64,000 nucleotides of DNA. Source: Nocardia anaemiae NBRC 100462. GTDB lineage: Bacteria; Actinomycetota; Actinomycetes; Mycobacteriales; Mycobacteriaceae. The notes under the pieces were generated by a model that did not search any database, was not told the origin of the DNA, and worked only from the letters and a program-made list of their open reading frames with translations. Location of the stretch: NCBI RefSeq assembly GCF_001612725.1, contig NZ_BDAZ01000014.1:62001-126000 (forward strand), given 5' to 3'. Made by a program: the position numbers and the translations under genes. Below are positions 41,420 to 50,540 of this stretch, in pieces (within the stretch, counting starts at the first letter, position 1; each line of letters begins with the position of its first letter).

Positions 41420-42780
41420 CTACGCAAGAGCCATTGACGGGGCCGACCGATCACGCCGCGGGGGAGTTGCGGATCCTGCCGATCACCGGTCTGCCGGAAT
41501 TCCGGCCCGGCGACGATCTGGCCGAACAGCTCGCCGCCGCCGCGCCCTGGTTGGTCGACGGCGACATTCTCGTCGTCACGAGCAAGATCGTCGCCAAGGT
41601 CGAGGGCCGCATCGTCGAGGCGCCGCTGGATCCGGAGGAGCGCGATACCGCGCGCCGCGAGCTGGTGGAGCGGGAGGCGGTGCGCGTACTCGCGCGCAAG
41701 GGCCGCACGCTGATCACCGAGAACAAGCTCGGCATCGTGCAGGCCGCCTCCGGGGTGGACGGATCCAATGTCGAGCAGGGCGAACTCGTCCTGCTGCCAT
41801 CGGATCCGGACGGGAGTGCCAAGGCGTTGCGCGACGCGCTGTCGGAGCGGCTCGGGGTCGACGTGGCGGTGGTCATCACCGACACCATGGGCCGGGCTTG
41901 GCGCAACGGTCAGACCGATACCGCCATCGGCGCCGCCGGATTGCGGGTGCTGCACGACTATGCGGGCGCGGTCGACGGGCAGGGCAATGAACTGCATGTC
42001 ACTCAGGTGGCGGTGGCCGACGAATTGGCCGCCGCCGCGGATCTGGTGAAGGGCAAGCTCGGCGGCGTGCCGGTCGCGGTGGTGCGCGGGTTGCCGGTCG
42101 TCGATGACGGCTCCTGCGCCGCGGACCTGCTGCGCGGCGGCACCGATGACCTGTTCTGGCTCGGCACGGCCGAGGCGATCGAGCAGGGCCGTTCCGAGGC
42201 GCTGCTGCTGCGCCGCTCGATTCGTCAATTCGCCGATACCCCGGTCGATCCCGAACGCATCCGGGCCGCGGTCGCGAAGGCGCTCACCGCGCCCGCGCCG
42301 CATCACACCCGTCCGGTGCGTTTCGTCTGGATTCGCAAGCCGGGCCTGCGCGCGCAACTGTTGGCGGCCATGGCCGATAAGTGGCGGGCCGATCTCACCG
42401 CGGACGGTCTCGATCCGGAGCGGGTAGAACGCCGAATCGCCCGGGGCGGCATCCTGCACGACGCACCCGAGGTGATCATCCCGTTCTGCGTGCCGGACGG
42501 CGCGCACGACTATCCGGATGAGCGGCGGCGCGGCAACGAACGCACCATGTTCACCGTCGCGGTTGGCGCGGCGGTGCAGGGCCTGCTCGTCGCACTGGCG
42601 ACCGAGGGCATCGGCAGCTGCTGGATCGGTTCCACCATCTTCGCCCCGGAGATCACCCGCGACATCCTCGGCCTCAATGATGACTGGAACCCCTTGGGCG
42701 CCATCGCGATCGGTCATCCCCTCGAAGAACTCACCCCACGTCCGGTCTTCGGTCCGGGCCCGGGTTTGGTCGAACTGTGA
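41416..42780 (+). CDS. fbiB: F420:gamma-glutamyl ligase with nitroreductase-like domain
   Basis: A 454-residue bifunctional enzyme. The N-terminal CofE domain (residues 1-245; [31 protein letters not shown]) adds glutamates to F420-0. The C-terminal nitroreductase/FMN domain (from about 260; [16 protein letters not shown]) probably reduces the dehydro-F420 intermediate. The fusion is typical of actinobacterial FbiB (448 residues in Mtb, from memory). ATG 41416 overlaps the fbiA stop by ATGA and the ribosome site GAGGTGAGG lies within the intergenic element. Confidence 0.94.
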   Translation: MTTQEPLTGPTDHAAGELRILPITGLPEFRPGDDLAEQLAAAAPWLVDGDILVVTSKIVAKVEGRIVEAPLDPEERDTARRELVEREAVRVLARKGRTLITENKLGIVQAASGVDGSNVEQGELVLLPSDPDGSAKALRDALSERLGVDVAVVITDTMGRAWRNGQTDTAIGAAGLRVLHDYAGAVDGQGNELHVTQVAVADELAAAADLVKGKLGGVPVAVVRGLPVVDDGSCAADLLRGGTDDLFWLGTAEAIEQGRSEALLLRRSIRQFADTPVDPERIRAAVAKALTAPAPHHTRPVRFVWIRKPGLRAQLLAAMADKWRADLTADGLDPERVERRIARGGILHDAPEVIIPFCVPDGAHDYPDERRRGNERTMFTVAVGAAVQGLLVALATEGIGSCWIGSTIFAPEITRDILGLNDDWNPLGAIAIGHPLEELTPRPVFGPGPGLVEL

Positions 42781-42848
42781 GCGAGGGGCCGAGGCACAGT
42801 GCGGACCCGCGCACGACGGAGCCGAGCACCAGTGAGGTGCGGTTGTGA
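42777..42848 (+). repeat. MIRU-like element between fbiB and the Nudix gene
   Basis: GTG 42777 overlaps the fbiB stop as GTGA and opens a 23-residue frame ([16 protein letters not shown] to SEVRL) whose TGA overlaps the Nudix GTG 42845. Its GAGGTG probably serves as ribosome site. Confidence 0.72.
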
Positions 42849-43360
42849 GTGCCAGTTCGCTGCACACATCGGCAACGCAGCTGCTCGAGGCGTGGAAGCC
42901 CACGGGCGTCGATGCCTCGCTGCGCGAGGCGATGCTGGCCTTCCTCGGATCCGCACCGCGCGGGTGTCTGCGCGAGCACGCACCCGGTCACATCACCGCC
43001 TCGGCCGTCGTGTTCTCGCACGATGAGCGCCAGGTGCTGCTGACACTGCATCCGCGGGTCGGCCGTTGGATCCAACTCGGCGGGCACTGCGAGGAGGGCG
43101 ACGAGACGGTGGCCGACGCGGCGCTACGCGAGGCGACCGAGGAGTCCGGTATGACAGGCCTGCGCATGGATCCCGAACTCTATGGCGTGCAGGCCCATCC
43201 GATCACCTGCTCGCTCGGCGTCCCGACCCGCCACCTCGACCTGCTGTTCCGCATCGTCGCGCCGCCCGGTGCGGTTCCCATTCGCAGTCATGAATCCACC
43301 GACCTGCGCTGGTGGCCGATCGACGCACTGCCCGACAACGCCGACGTGCTACTTCGCTGA
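42845..43360 (+). CDS. Nudix hydrolase
   Basis: A 171-residue Nudix-superfamily hydrolase that cleaves nucleoside diphosphates linked to another group. The Nudix box GX5EX7REUXEEXGU is intact (GGHCEEGDETVADAALREATEESGM). The GTG 42845 start overlaps the stop of the upstream intergenic element. It follows fbiB on the same strand, suggesting cotranscription with the F420 genes; a direct role in F420 metabolism is not evident. The substrate is unknown. Confidence 0.9.
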   Translation: MSASSLHTSATQLLEAWKPTGVDASLREAMLAFLGSAPRGCLREHAPGHITASAVVFSHDERQVLLTLHPRVGRWIQLGGHCEEGDETVADAALREATEESGMTGLRMDPELYGVQAHPITCSLGVPTRHLDLLFRIVAPPGAVPIRSHESTDLRWWPIDALPDNADVLLR

Positions 43361-43467
43361 AGCTGCCCAGCTCGATCGCCGCATCATCCCGGCACTGGAC
43401 GGGAAGACGCGGCGATCGTCGTATCTGGCCTGCCGAGCTGTCCGATTTGCCGTTTCCGCCAGTCTTT

Positions 43468-43548
43468 ACAAATTCATAAATTTGTCTAGACACAGGACAA
43501 GTTGATCTCTAATGTCCAAGTAAGTGGTACTGCGCATCACATGTGATG
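43468..43548. promoter_or_regulatory. Palindrome cluster upstream of the first alkB
   Basis: Three dyads lie in the 212-bp gap: ACAAATT-CATA-AATTTGT (43468-43485); GGACA-N13-TGTCC (43495-43517); CATCACATGTGATG (43535-43548, a perfect 14-bp palindrome). The last ends 24 bp before the ATG. One of these is a likely site for the TetR regulator encoded downstream. Confidence 0.6.
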
Positions 43549-43572
43549 TGCCGCTTGGATGAGGAGACAACG

Positions 43573-44811
43573 ATGTCCACGGAAACCCATGCGCCAGGCC
43601 GCCCGGCCGCGGCCACCGATTGGCGCGACCGCAAGCGATACCTGTGGCTATGGGGGCTGTTCGCACCGACCGGCCTTTTCACCATCGGCCTTCCGCTGGT
43701 CTGGGCATTCAACGAATTCGGCTGGCACCGGCTGGCCCAGGTGCCGTTCTGGCTGGGCCCGGTGCTGGTCTACGTGGTGATCCCGCTGGCCGATATCTTC
43801 TTCGGCCCGGACGGCGACAATCCGCCCGACGAGGTGATGGAGTACCTGGAGAACGACCGGTACTACCGCTATCTCACCTACCTCTACCTGCCGTTCCAGT
43901 ACGCGACGCTGGTCATGGGGTGCTACCTGATCACGGCGGACGATCTGAGCTGGCTCGGCATCGACGGCGGGCTGCACATCGTCGACAAGATCGGCCTGGC
44001 CATCACGATCGGCATGATCGGCGGCATCGGCATCAATACCGCGCACGAACTCGGCCACAAGAAGGTCGATCTGGAGCGCTGGCTCTCGCGCATCGCCCTG
44101 GCCCAGTCGTTCTACGGTCACTTCTATATCGAGCACAACCGCGGCCATCATGTGCGCGTCGCGACACCCGAGGATCCCGCGAGTTCCCGTGTGGGCGAAT
44201 CGTTCTGGGCCTTCTGGCCGCGCACGGTATGGGGCAGCTTCAGCTCATCGTGGCGGCTGGAGAAGACTCGGCTGGATCGGCTGGGCAAGAAGTCGTGGAG
44301 TCTGCGCAACGAGGTGCTCAGCGCCTGGCTGATGTCGGTGGCGCTGTATGCGGTGCTGCTCGCGGTATTCGGAATCGGCCTGCTGCCGTATCTGATCCTG
44401 CAGGCCATCATCGGATTCAGCCTGCTGGAGGCGGTCAACTACCTCGAGCATTACGGGTTGGTCCGGCAGCGCACGGCCTCCGGGCGATATGAGCGGCCAG
44501 CTCCCGTGCACAGCTGGAACAGCGACCACATCGTCACCAACATCTTCCTGTACCACCTGCAGCGGCACAGTGACCATCACGCCTACCCGACCCGCCGCTA
44601 TCAGACGCTGCGTAGTTGGGACGGTGCGCCGAATCTGCCGAGCGGCTACGCCAGCATGATTCTGCTCGCCTACTTCCCGCCGCTGTGGCGGCGCGTGATG
44701 GACAAGCGGGTGCTCGCGCATTACGGCGGCGATATCACCCGCGCGAACATCCATCCGGCCAAGCGGGACAAGGTGATCGCGCGCTACGGCACGGCCGCAT
44801 CGGAGGCGTGA
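43573..44811 (+). CDS. alkB: Alkane 1-monooxygenase
   Basis: A 412-residue membrane non-heme di-iron enzyme that oxidises the terminal carbon of medium-chain alkanes. Six transmembrane helices and the histidine boxes are present: HELGH at 158, EHNRGHH at about 187, NYLEHYG and LQRHSDHH at about 332. ATG 43573 has GAGGAG six bases before. The two rubredoxins downstream deliver electrons; the TetR gene after that probably regulates the set. The order alkB-rubA-rubB-tetR is the classic actinobacterial one (Rv3252c-Rv3249c). Confidence 0.96.
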   Translation: MSTETHAPGRPAAATDWRDRKRYLWLWGLFAPTGLFTIGLPLVWAFNEFGWHRLAQVPFWLGPVLVYVVIPLADIFFGPDGDNPPDEVMEYLENDRYYRYLTYLYLPFQYATLVMGCYLITADDLSWLGIDGGLHIVDKIGLAITIGMIGGIGINTAHELGHKKVDLERWLSRIALAQSFYGHFYIEHNRGHHVRVATPEDPASSRVGESFWAFWPRTVWGSFSSSWRLEKTRLDRLGKKSWSLRNEVLSAWLMSVALYAVLLAVFGIGLLPYLILQAIIGFSLLEAVNYLEHYGLVRQRTASGRYERPAPVHSWNSDHIVTNIFLYHLQRHSDHHAYPTRRYQTLRSWDGAPNLPSGYASMILLAYFPPLWRRVMDKRVLAHYGGDITRANIHPAKRDKVIARYGTAASEA

Positions 44812-44813
44812 TC

Positions 44814-44885
44814 ATGAGCGAGCGAATCATGTGCCAGCGCGTGTTGCGCATGCCGGAGCCGAGCGCCAGCGAGGCGCAGGCATGA
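44814..44885 (+). repeat. MIRU-like element between alkB and rubA
   Basis: ATG 44814, three bases after the alkB stop, begins a 23-residue frame [16 protein letters not shown] to ASEAQA. Its TGA overlaps the rubA ATG 44882 (ATGA). Confidence 0.78.
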
Positions 44886-45055
44886 GCAGTTTTCGTTGTC
44901 CCGTCTGCGATTACGTCTACGACGAGTTGAAAGGCGCACCGCACGAAGGGTTTCCGGCGGGTACCGGGTGGGAAAAGATACCCGACGACTGGTGCTGTCC
45001 CGACTGCGGCGTGCGCGAGAAGATCGACTTCGAACCGATGGAGGTTCCCAAATGA
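44882..45055 (+). CDS. rubA: Rubredoxin (AlkG1-type)
   Basis: A 57-residue rubredoxin with the two CxxC knuckles [10 protein letters not shown] and CPDCGVREK, and the [11 protein letters not shown] core. Such AlkG1-type rubredoxins are always beside alkB but, from remembered work, do not by themselves replace AlkG2 in electron transfer to AlkB. The start overlaps the TGA of the intergenic element. It overlaps rubB by ATGA. Confidence 0.94.
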   Translation: MSSFRCPVCDYVYDELKGAPHEGFPAGTGWEKIPDDWCCPDCGVREKIDFEPMEVPK

Positions 45056-45234
45056 GTGAATACAAGCTGTTCCAATGCATCCAGTGCGGCTTCGAATACG
45101 ACGAGGCCAAGGGCTGGCCGGAGGACGGGATCGAGCCGGGCACCCGTTGGGACGACATTCCGGACGACTGGACCTGCCCGGACTGCGGCGCCGCCAAGGC
45201 CGACTTCTACATGGTCGAGATCGAACGGTCGTGA
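45052..45234 (+). CDS. rubB: Rubredoxin (AlkG2-type)
   Basis: A 60-residue rubredoxin: [10 protein letters not shown] and [11 protein letters not shown] knuckles around the [11 protein letters not shown] core. It is the type that passes electrons from rubredoxin reductase to AlkB. ATG 45052 overlaps the rubA stop by 4 bp. No rubredoxin reductase gene is present in the window. A 118-bp gap separates it from the TetR gene. Confidence 0.94.
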   Translation: MSEYKLFQCIQCGFEYDEAKGWPEDGIEPGTRWDDIPDDWTCPDCGAAKADFYMVEIERS

Positions 45235-45352
45235 ATTTTGACTGCGGCAACTACCCGTGACAACCTCGCGGGTATGCCGCGCAACGGACCCCCGCGGCAC
45301 GAGCGACGGTCCCGGAGGCGGGAGCGCAGCGTAACCACGGAGGGACCCGGGA

Positions 45353-45973
45353 GTGACGCAAATCAGACCCAAGCTTTCCTATCAGGAGGCGGCGCGGGAA
45401 CTCCTGCGCACCTCCGTCCTGGATTCGATGCGCGAGCTGCTGACCGAGCGGGACTGGTCCAAGATCACCCTCGGTGATGTGGCCACCCGCGCCGGTGTCA
45501 GCAGACAGACCCTGTACAACGAATTCGGTTCGCGCGCCGGGCTCGCGCAGTCCTATGCGCTACGCCTGGCCGACGATCTGGTCGATCATGTCGGCTCCGC
45601 GATCAACGGCAATATCGGCGACGCGCGCGCCGCATTCGAGGAGGGGCTGCGCGACTTCTTCCAGGCGGCCGCCGCCGACCCGCTGGTCCAGTCGCTGGTC
45701 GCCGGTGAGGTGAAGCTGGATCTGTTGCGGCTCATCACCCTTGATGCCGAGCCGTTGGTCGAACATGCGACCGCGCGGCTGTCCATCGCGTTCCAGCACA
45801 GCTGGGTACAGGCGACGATCGCCGAATCCGATGTGCTGGCACAGGCTCTGGTGCGTATCGCGCTGAGCTACATCCCGACACCGCCCGCGGCGGGCCGCAA
45901 TGCGCCCGCCGAATTGAGTGCCGTTTTCAGCCCGTATGTCGAGGCGATTCTGGCCGCGCGTGAGCGGCACTGA
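45353..45973 (+). CDS. TetR-family regulator of alkane genes (AlkX/AlkU-like)
   Basis: A 206-residue TetR regulator with helix-turn-helix at about 28-67 (ITLGDVATRAGVSRQTLYNEFGSRAGLAQ). It is in the position of alkU/alkX in Rhodococcus and Rv3249c in mycobacteria, known to repress alkB and respond to fatty acids. GTG 45353 has GGAGG upstream. The palindromes upstream of alkB may be its sites. A second alkB follows on the same strand. Confidence 0.92.
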   Translation: MTQIRPKLSYQEAARELLRTSVLDSMRELLTERDWSKITLGDVATRAGVSRQTLYNEFGSRAGLAQSYALRLADDLVDHVGSAINGNIGDARAAFEEGLRDFFQAAAADPLVQSLVAGEVKLDLLRLITLDAEPLVEHATARLSIAFQHSWVQATIAESDVLAQALVRIALSYIPTPPAAGRNAPAELSAVFSPYVEAILAARERH

Positions 45974-46165
45974 TTCCACCACTGGGAAATTGACCGTTTG
46001 CGGCGAGTATGCCCTGATCATGACCCCATGTGAAGGTGCTGAAAAACCAACTGCCAGGCATGTAACGGTTGCCATTCTTTCGCCGCCAAGCTGCTGTGTA
46101 ACGGACGTAAGGTCTGTATGTATTGTCATGCGTCGGAGTTAGGGAACTTATTTAGCGGGGCAAAC

Positions 46166-47323
46166 GTGCAAGCGGTTGGCAAACCGGCGGGGTCGCCCGA
46201 CCCCAAACGCCATCTGTGGGTTCTCGGGCTGATCGCTCCTGCGATCGCGTTGTTGCCGTCGCAGCTGGTTTTGCGTACCGGCACCCCGGTCTTCTGGTGG
46301 ATCGGGCCGATCATCGTGTTGATCGTCATCCCGGTGCTGGACTGGGTGGTCGGTGTGGACGGCAGCAATCCTCGCGACGAGGATTACGAGCTGCTGTCCA
46401 ACGATCGGTACTACCGGTGGTGCACCTATCTGTTCCTGCCGGTTCAGTTGGTCGGCCTGGTCATCGCCGCCGTCATGTGGTCGGGCGACGAGCTGGCCGT
46501 GGTCGACAAGCTCGGGCTGGCAATGACTCTCGGGTTCGTCAGCGGTATCGGCATCAACGCGGCGCATGAACTGGGACATCGGGTCGAACATCTGGAGCGC
46601 TGGTTGGCCAAACTTTCGCTGGCGCAATCCGGATACGGACACTTCTTCGTCGAGCACAACCGCGGCCATCACGCACGCGTGGCCACGCCGGAGGATCCGG
46701 CCAGCGCCAGGTTGGGTGAATCGCTCTGGGAGTTCTTGCCGCGCAGCATTTCCGGCGGATACCGCTCTGCCATCCGACTCGAACGCGAGCGCCTGACCCG
46801 TAAGGGCAAGCGCTGGTTCAGCCTGGACAACCACATCCTGCAGGCGTGGGGTATGAGTGTGGTGCTGTTCGGCACGCTGCTGTCGATCTTCGGCTGGCGC
46901 GTGCTGCCGTATCTGGCGCTGCAGGCGGTGATCGGCGTCGTGCTGCTGGAGACGGTGAACTACATCGAGCACTACGGACTGCTGCGGGCCCGCCGACCCA
47001 ATGGCCTCTATGTGCGCTGCTCGCCGCGCGACAGCTGGAACAGCGACCATCTGGTCACCAACATCTTCCTGTTCCACCTGCAGCGGCACAGCGACCACCA
47101 CGCCAATCCGGGCCGCCGGTATCAGACCCTGCGCAGTTCGATGCAGGCGCCGCAACTGCCCGCCGGATACCTGTCCATGATCGTGTTCGCGGCCATCCCG
47201 CCGCTGTGGCGACACATCATGGATCACCGCGTACTGGCACATTACGGCGGCGACATCACCCTCGCGAATATCCAGCCGCGCAAGCGCCGTCGGATCCTGA
47301 TGTCCTATGGCGTGACCGCGTAG
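46166..47323 (+). CDS. alkB: Second alkane 1-monooxygenase
   Basis: A 385-residue AlkB paralogue with all histidine boxes: AHELGHR, EHNRGHHARV, NYIEHYG and LQRHSDHHANP. It is visibly related to the first alkB but diverged, notably at the N-terminus. No rubredoxin gene follows it, so it must use those of the first cluster. The start is uncertain: GTG 46166 is preferred because the upstream codons in the frame from ATG 46118 include two TTA codons, which are rare in this genome. Whether it has different chain-length range is unknown. Confidence 0.92.
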   Translation: MQAVGKPAGSPDPKRHLWVLGLIAPAIALLPSQLVLRTGTPVFWWIGPIIVLIVIPVLDWVVGVDGSNPRDEDYELLSNDRYYRWCTYLFLPVQLVGLVIAAVMWSGDELAVVDKLGLAMTLGFVSGIGINAAHELGHRVEHLERWLAKLSLAQSGYGHFFVEHNRGHHARVATPEDPASARLGESLWEFLPRSISGGYRSAIRLERERLTRKGKRWFSLDNHILQAWGMSVVLFGTLLSIFGWRVLPYLALQAVIGVVLLETVNYIEHYGLLRARRPNGLYVRCSPRDSWNSDHLVTNIFLFHLQRHSDHHANPGRRYQTLRSSMQAPQLPAGYLSMIVFAAIPPLWRHIMDHRVLAHYGGDITLANIQPRKRRRILMSYGVTA

Positions 47324-47392
47324 TCCGGCGGGTGTACTGAGCGGTTAGCCTTGACCCGGTACTGACGAACCAGGAGAGGCTGATAGAGGCAG

Positions 47393-48877
47393 ATGACGAC
47401 CTCAGAACTTCCCGCACGCACGTCCCTGATCGCCGATGTCCGAAACGGCATCGATTACAAGGTGGCGGATCTGTCGCTGGCCGAATTCGGTCGCAAGGAG
47501 ATCCGCCTCGCCGAGCACGAGATGCCCGGTCTGATGGCGCTGCGCCGCGAGTACGCGGAGGTGCTGCCGCTGAAGGGTGCCCGCATCTCCGGTTCGCTGC
47601 ACATGACCATCCAGACCGCCGTGCTGATCGAGACGCTGACCGCGCTGGGCGCCGAGGTCCGCTGGGCCTCCTGCAACATCTTCTCCACCCAGGACCACGC
47701 CGCCGCGGCGGTCGTCGTCGGACCGCACGGCACCGTGGACGAGCCCAAGGGCACCCCCGTCTTCGCCTGGAAGGGCGAGACCCTGGAGGAGTACTGGTGG
47801 GCCGCCGAGCAGATGCTGACCTGGCCGGGTGAGCCTGCCAATATGATCCTCGACGACGGCGGTGACGCCACCATGCTGGTGCTGCGCGGCGCGCAGTTCG
47901 AGAAGGCGGGCGTGGTGCCGCCGGAGGACGAGGACCACTCGACCGAGTACAAGGTCTTCCTGAACCTGCTGCGCGAGCGCTTCGAAACCGATAAGACCAA
48001 GTGGGGCAAGATCGCCGCATCGGTGCAGGGCGTCACCGAGGAGACCACCACCGGCGTGCTGCGGCTCTACCAGTTCGCGGCGGCGGGTGAGCTGGTGTTC
48101 CCGGCGATCAATGTCAACGACTCGGTCACCAAGTCCAAGTTCGACAACAAGTACGGCACCCGCCACTCGCTCATCGACGGAATCAACCGGGGCACCGACG
48201 TTTTGATCGGTGGCAAGAAGGTACTGATCTGCGGCTACGGCGACGTCGGCAAGGGCTGCGCGGAATCGCTTGCGGGACAGGGCGCCCGGGTACAGGTCAC
48301 CGAAATCGATCCGATCAACGCACTGCAGGCGCTGATGGACGGCTACGACGTCGTCACCGTCGAGCAGGCGATCGGCCAGGCCGATATCGTCATCACCTCG
48401 ACCGGCAACAAGGACATCATCACCCTCGATCACATGAAGGCGATGAAGGACCAGGCCATCCTCGGCAACATCGGTCACTTCGACAACGAGATCGATATGG
48501 CGGCGCTGGAGCGTTCCGGCGCAACGAAATTGAATATCAAGCCGCAGGTCGACCTGTGGACGTTCAAAGAGTCCGGCAAGTCCATCATCGTGCTGTCCGA
48601 GGGCCGACTGCTGAATCTCGGCAATGCCACCGGACATCCGTCGTTCGTGATGTCGAACAGCTTCTCCAATCAGGTGATCGCGCAGATCGAACTGTGGACC
48701 AAGCCGGAGGAGTACGACAACGAGGTCTACCGCCTGCCCAAGCATCTGGACGAGAAGGTCGCGCGCATCCACGTCGAGGCGCTCGGCGGCACGCTGACCA
48801 AGCTCACCAAGGATCAGGCCGAGTACATCGGCGTCGACGTCGAGGGCCCCTACAAGCCCGACCACTACCGCTACTGA
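47393..48877 (+). CDS. ahcY: S-adenosylhomocysteine hydrolase
   Basis: A 494-residue enzyme splitting S-adenosylhomocysteine to adenosine and homocysteine, keeping methyltransferases free of product inhibition. The substrate-binding domain ([29 protein letters not shown]) and the NAD-binding core (CGYGDVGKG at about 280) are seen. The C-terminal KPDHYRY is typical. Length is as in mycobacteria. ATG 47393 is preceded by GAGGCAG. No SAH riboswitch fits in the 69-bp leader. It is followed by a terminator hairpin. Confidence 0.96.
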   Translation: MTTSELPARTSLIADVRNGIDYKVADLSLAEFGRKEIRLAEHEMPGLMALRREYAEVLPLKGARISGSLHMTIQTAVLIETLTALGAEVRWASCNIFSTQDHAAAAVVVGPHGTVDEPKGTPVFAWKGETLEEYWWAAEQMLTWPGEPANMILDDGGDATMLVLRGAQFEKAGVVPPEDEDHSTEYKVFLNLLRERFETDKTKWGKIAASVQGVTEETTTGVLRLYQFAAAGELVFPAINVNDSVTKSKFDNKYGTRHSLIDGINRGTDVLIGGKKVLICGYGDVGKGCAESLAGQGARVQVTEIDPINALQALMDGYDVVTVEQAIGQADIVITSTGNKDIITLDHMKAMKDQAILGNIGHFDNEIDMAALERSGATKLNIKPQVDLWTFKESGKSIIVLSEGRLLNLGNATGHPSFVMSNSFSNQVIAQIELWTKPEEYDNEVYRLPKHLDEKVARIHVEALGGTLTKLTKDQAEYIGVDVEGPYKPDHYRY

Positions 48878-48908
48878 GCCGCGGCCGGTAGCACCGAAAA
48901 GGCCTGCG

Positions 48909-48936
48909 CCCCGCCGACCGAGCCCGGTCGGCGGGG
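48909..48936 (+). terminator. Hairpin after ahcY
   Basis: CCCCGCCGACC and GGTCGGCGGGG form a perfect 11-bp stem with a 6-base loop, 31 bp after the ahcY stop. Confidence 0.8.
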
Positions 48937-48978
48937 TGCTGTCATTCGGTGTCGTGGCCTGGCGGTAGCCTGCTCGCC

Positions 48979-49626
48979 ATGGGAGTGTTGGTTGCGGTCG
49001 AGGGCCTCGACGGCGCTGGGAAGCGGACGCTGATCGACAGCGTTGTCGCGAACCTGCGCGCGCGGGGTCTGCGTGCGCAAACACTTGCGTTTCCACGTTA
49101 TGACCAGTCCATCCACGCCGATCTCGCGGCCGAGGCATTGCGTGGCGCTCATGGCGATCTCGCCGATTCGGTGCACGGCATGGCACTGATGTTCGCACTC
49201 GATCGGGCGGCGGCTCGCGATGACCTGTCGAAGTTGTTGGCCGACAACGACATCGTGATCCTGGACCGCTATGTGGCCTCCAATGCCGCGTATTCGGCTG
49301 CCCGCCTGCATCAGTCGGCCGACGGCGAAATCGTGCGCTGGGTGGGCGAATTGGAGTTCGGTCGGTTCGAGCTGCCGGTGCCGACGCTGCAGCTGTTGCT
49401 GGACGTGCCGACCGACGTCGCGGCCGAGCGTGCCAGGCTGCGTGGCGAACTCGACGACAGTCGCGCCCTCGATGCCTACGAGCGCGACGGCGGACTACAG
49501 CGACGCACCGGCGAGGTGTACCGTGAGCTGGCCGAACGGGACTGGTACGGGCCGTGGTCGAGATACCGATCCGGTGACGATCCGGCGACGCTCACTACTC
49601 GTTTGGTCGAAATTGTTGCCGGATAA
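48979..49626 (+). CDS. tmk: Thymidylate kinase
   Basis: A 215-residue kinase converting dTMP to dTDP. The P-loop is EGLDGAGKRTL, with Lys-Arg where other bacteria have Lys-Thr, as in mycobacterial Tmk. RYVASNAAYSAARL holds the nucleoside-binding residues. ATG 48979 is the start; the 10 codons before it are not conserved. It precedes mtrA, as in M. tuberculosis Rv3247c-Rv3246c. The gap to mtrA is 78 bp. Confidence 0.94.
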   Translation: MGVLVAVEGLDGAGKRTLIDSVVANLRARGLRAQTLAFPRYDQSIHADLAAEALRGAHGDLADSVHGMALMFALDRAAARDDLSKLLADNDIVILDRYVASNAAYSAARLHQSADGEIVRWVGELEFGRFELPVPTLQLLLDVPTDVAAERARLRGELDDSRALDAYERDGGLQRRTGEVYRELAERDWYGPWSRYRSGDDPATLTTRLVEIVAG

Positions 49627-49704
49627 GGTTGGATGTGCGGCGGGATTGCACCAGTGTTGGCGTGGCGGCCCGTTCCGAGCGCGAGAGATGACAACATAGT
49701 ACTT

Positions 49705-50382
49705 ATGAAGCCGAAGATTCTGGTCGTCGACGACGATATGGCACTCGCTGAGATGCTGACGATCGTCTTGCGCGGGGAAGGGTTCGACCCGCATGTGGTC
49801 GGCGACGGCACGCAGGCGCTGGCGGCGGTTCGGGAGATTCGTCCCGATCTGGTGCTGCTCGACCTGATGCTGCCGGGCATGAACGGTATCGACGTATGCC
49901 GGGTGCTGCGGGCCGACTCCGGAGTTCCGATCGTGATGCTCACGGCGAAGACCGATACGGTCGACGTCGTGCTCGGTCTGGAGTCCGGAGCCGACGATTA
50001 CATCGTCAAGCCCTTCAAGCCGAAGGAACTCGTCGCCCGGGTGCGTGCCCGCCTACGACGCACCGAGGAAGAGCCCGCCGAGCTGCTCTCCATCGCCGAT
50101 ATCGTCATCGATGTGCCCGCGCACAAGGTGACCCGCGGCGGTGCGCAGATCTCGCTGACGCCGCTGGAGTTCGATCTGCTCGTCGCGCTGGCCCGCAAGC
50201 CGCGCCAGGTCTTCACCCGTGAAGTACTGCTCGAACAGGTCTGGGGCTACCGGCACGCGGCCGATACCCGCCTGGTGAACGTGCACGTACAGCGGTTGCG
50301 CGCGAAGGTCGAGAAGGATCCGGAGAATCCGGAGATCGTGCTGACCGTCCGGGGTGTTGGCTACAAGGCCGGACCGCCGTGA
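49705..50382 (+). CDS. mtrA: Response regulator MtrA
   Basis: A 225-residue OmpR/PhoB-type response regulator. The receiver has the acidic pocket VVDDD and phospho-acceptor Asp 53 (LLDLMLPG; Asp 56 in M. tuberculosis), with Lys in [19 protein letters not shown]. The winged helix ends with [27 protein letters not shown]. It regulates cell division, wall turnover and dnaA in Actinobacteria and is essential in M. tuberculosis. Its TGA lies within the first base-pairs of a double intergenic element, which now separates it from mtrB. Confidence 0.97.
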   Translation: MKPKILVVDDDMALAEMLTIVLRGEGFDPHVVGDGTQALAAVREIRPDLVLLDLMLPGMNGIDVCRVLRADSGVPIVMLTAKTDTVDVVLGLESGADDYIVKPFKPKELVARVRARLRRTEEEPAELLSIADIVIDVPAHKVTRGGAQISLTPLEFDLLVALARKPRQVFTREVLLEQVWGYRHAADTRLVNVHVQRLRAKVEKDPENPEIVLTVRGVGYKAGPP

Positions 50383-50540
50383 GCGAGCGCAGCGAGCGAA
50401 CGAGAAGGCACAGCCGAGCACTCGCTCGTGGCGGAGCCGAGCGCCAGCGAGGCGCAGCCATGAGCGAGCGAAGCGAGCGAACCAAAGACACAGCGTTCGC
50501 GAGAACGGCGCAGCCGAGCGCCAGCGAGGCGAAGCCGTGA
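50379..50540 (+). repeat. Double MIRU-like element between mtrA and mtrB
   Basis: Two copies stand head to tail. The first starts at GTG 50379, overlapping the mtrA stop as GTGA. The second starts at ATG 50460 in the same frame and reads [21 protein letters not shown] to SEAKP, then TGA, which overlaps mtrB's GTG 50537 as GTGA. The full frame is 53 residues; the inner one 26. No other gene content lies in this 154-bp gap. Confidence 0.82.

Noticed and set aside
45241..45352. Another copy of the MIRU-like element before the TetR gene
   Set aside because: It contains GGAGCGCAGCG but not the SERSERT frame nor the ATGA/GTGA overlap; similarity is too weak.
46118..46165. Upstream start at ATG 46118 for the second alkB
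   Set aside because: The 16 codons include two TTA and one TTT codon, unlike the rest of the gene, so the segment looks untranslated.
47324..47392. SAH riboswitch upstream of ahcY
   Set aside because: The leader is only 69 bp and holds no pseudoknot-like pairing of the needed size.
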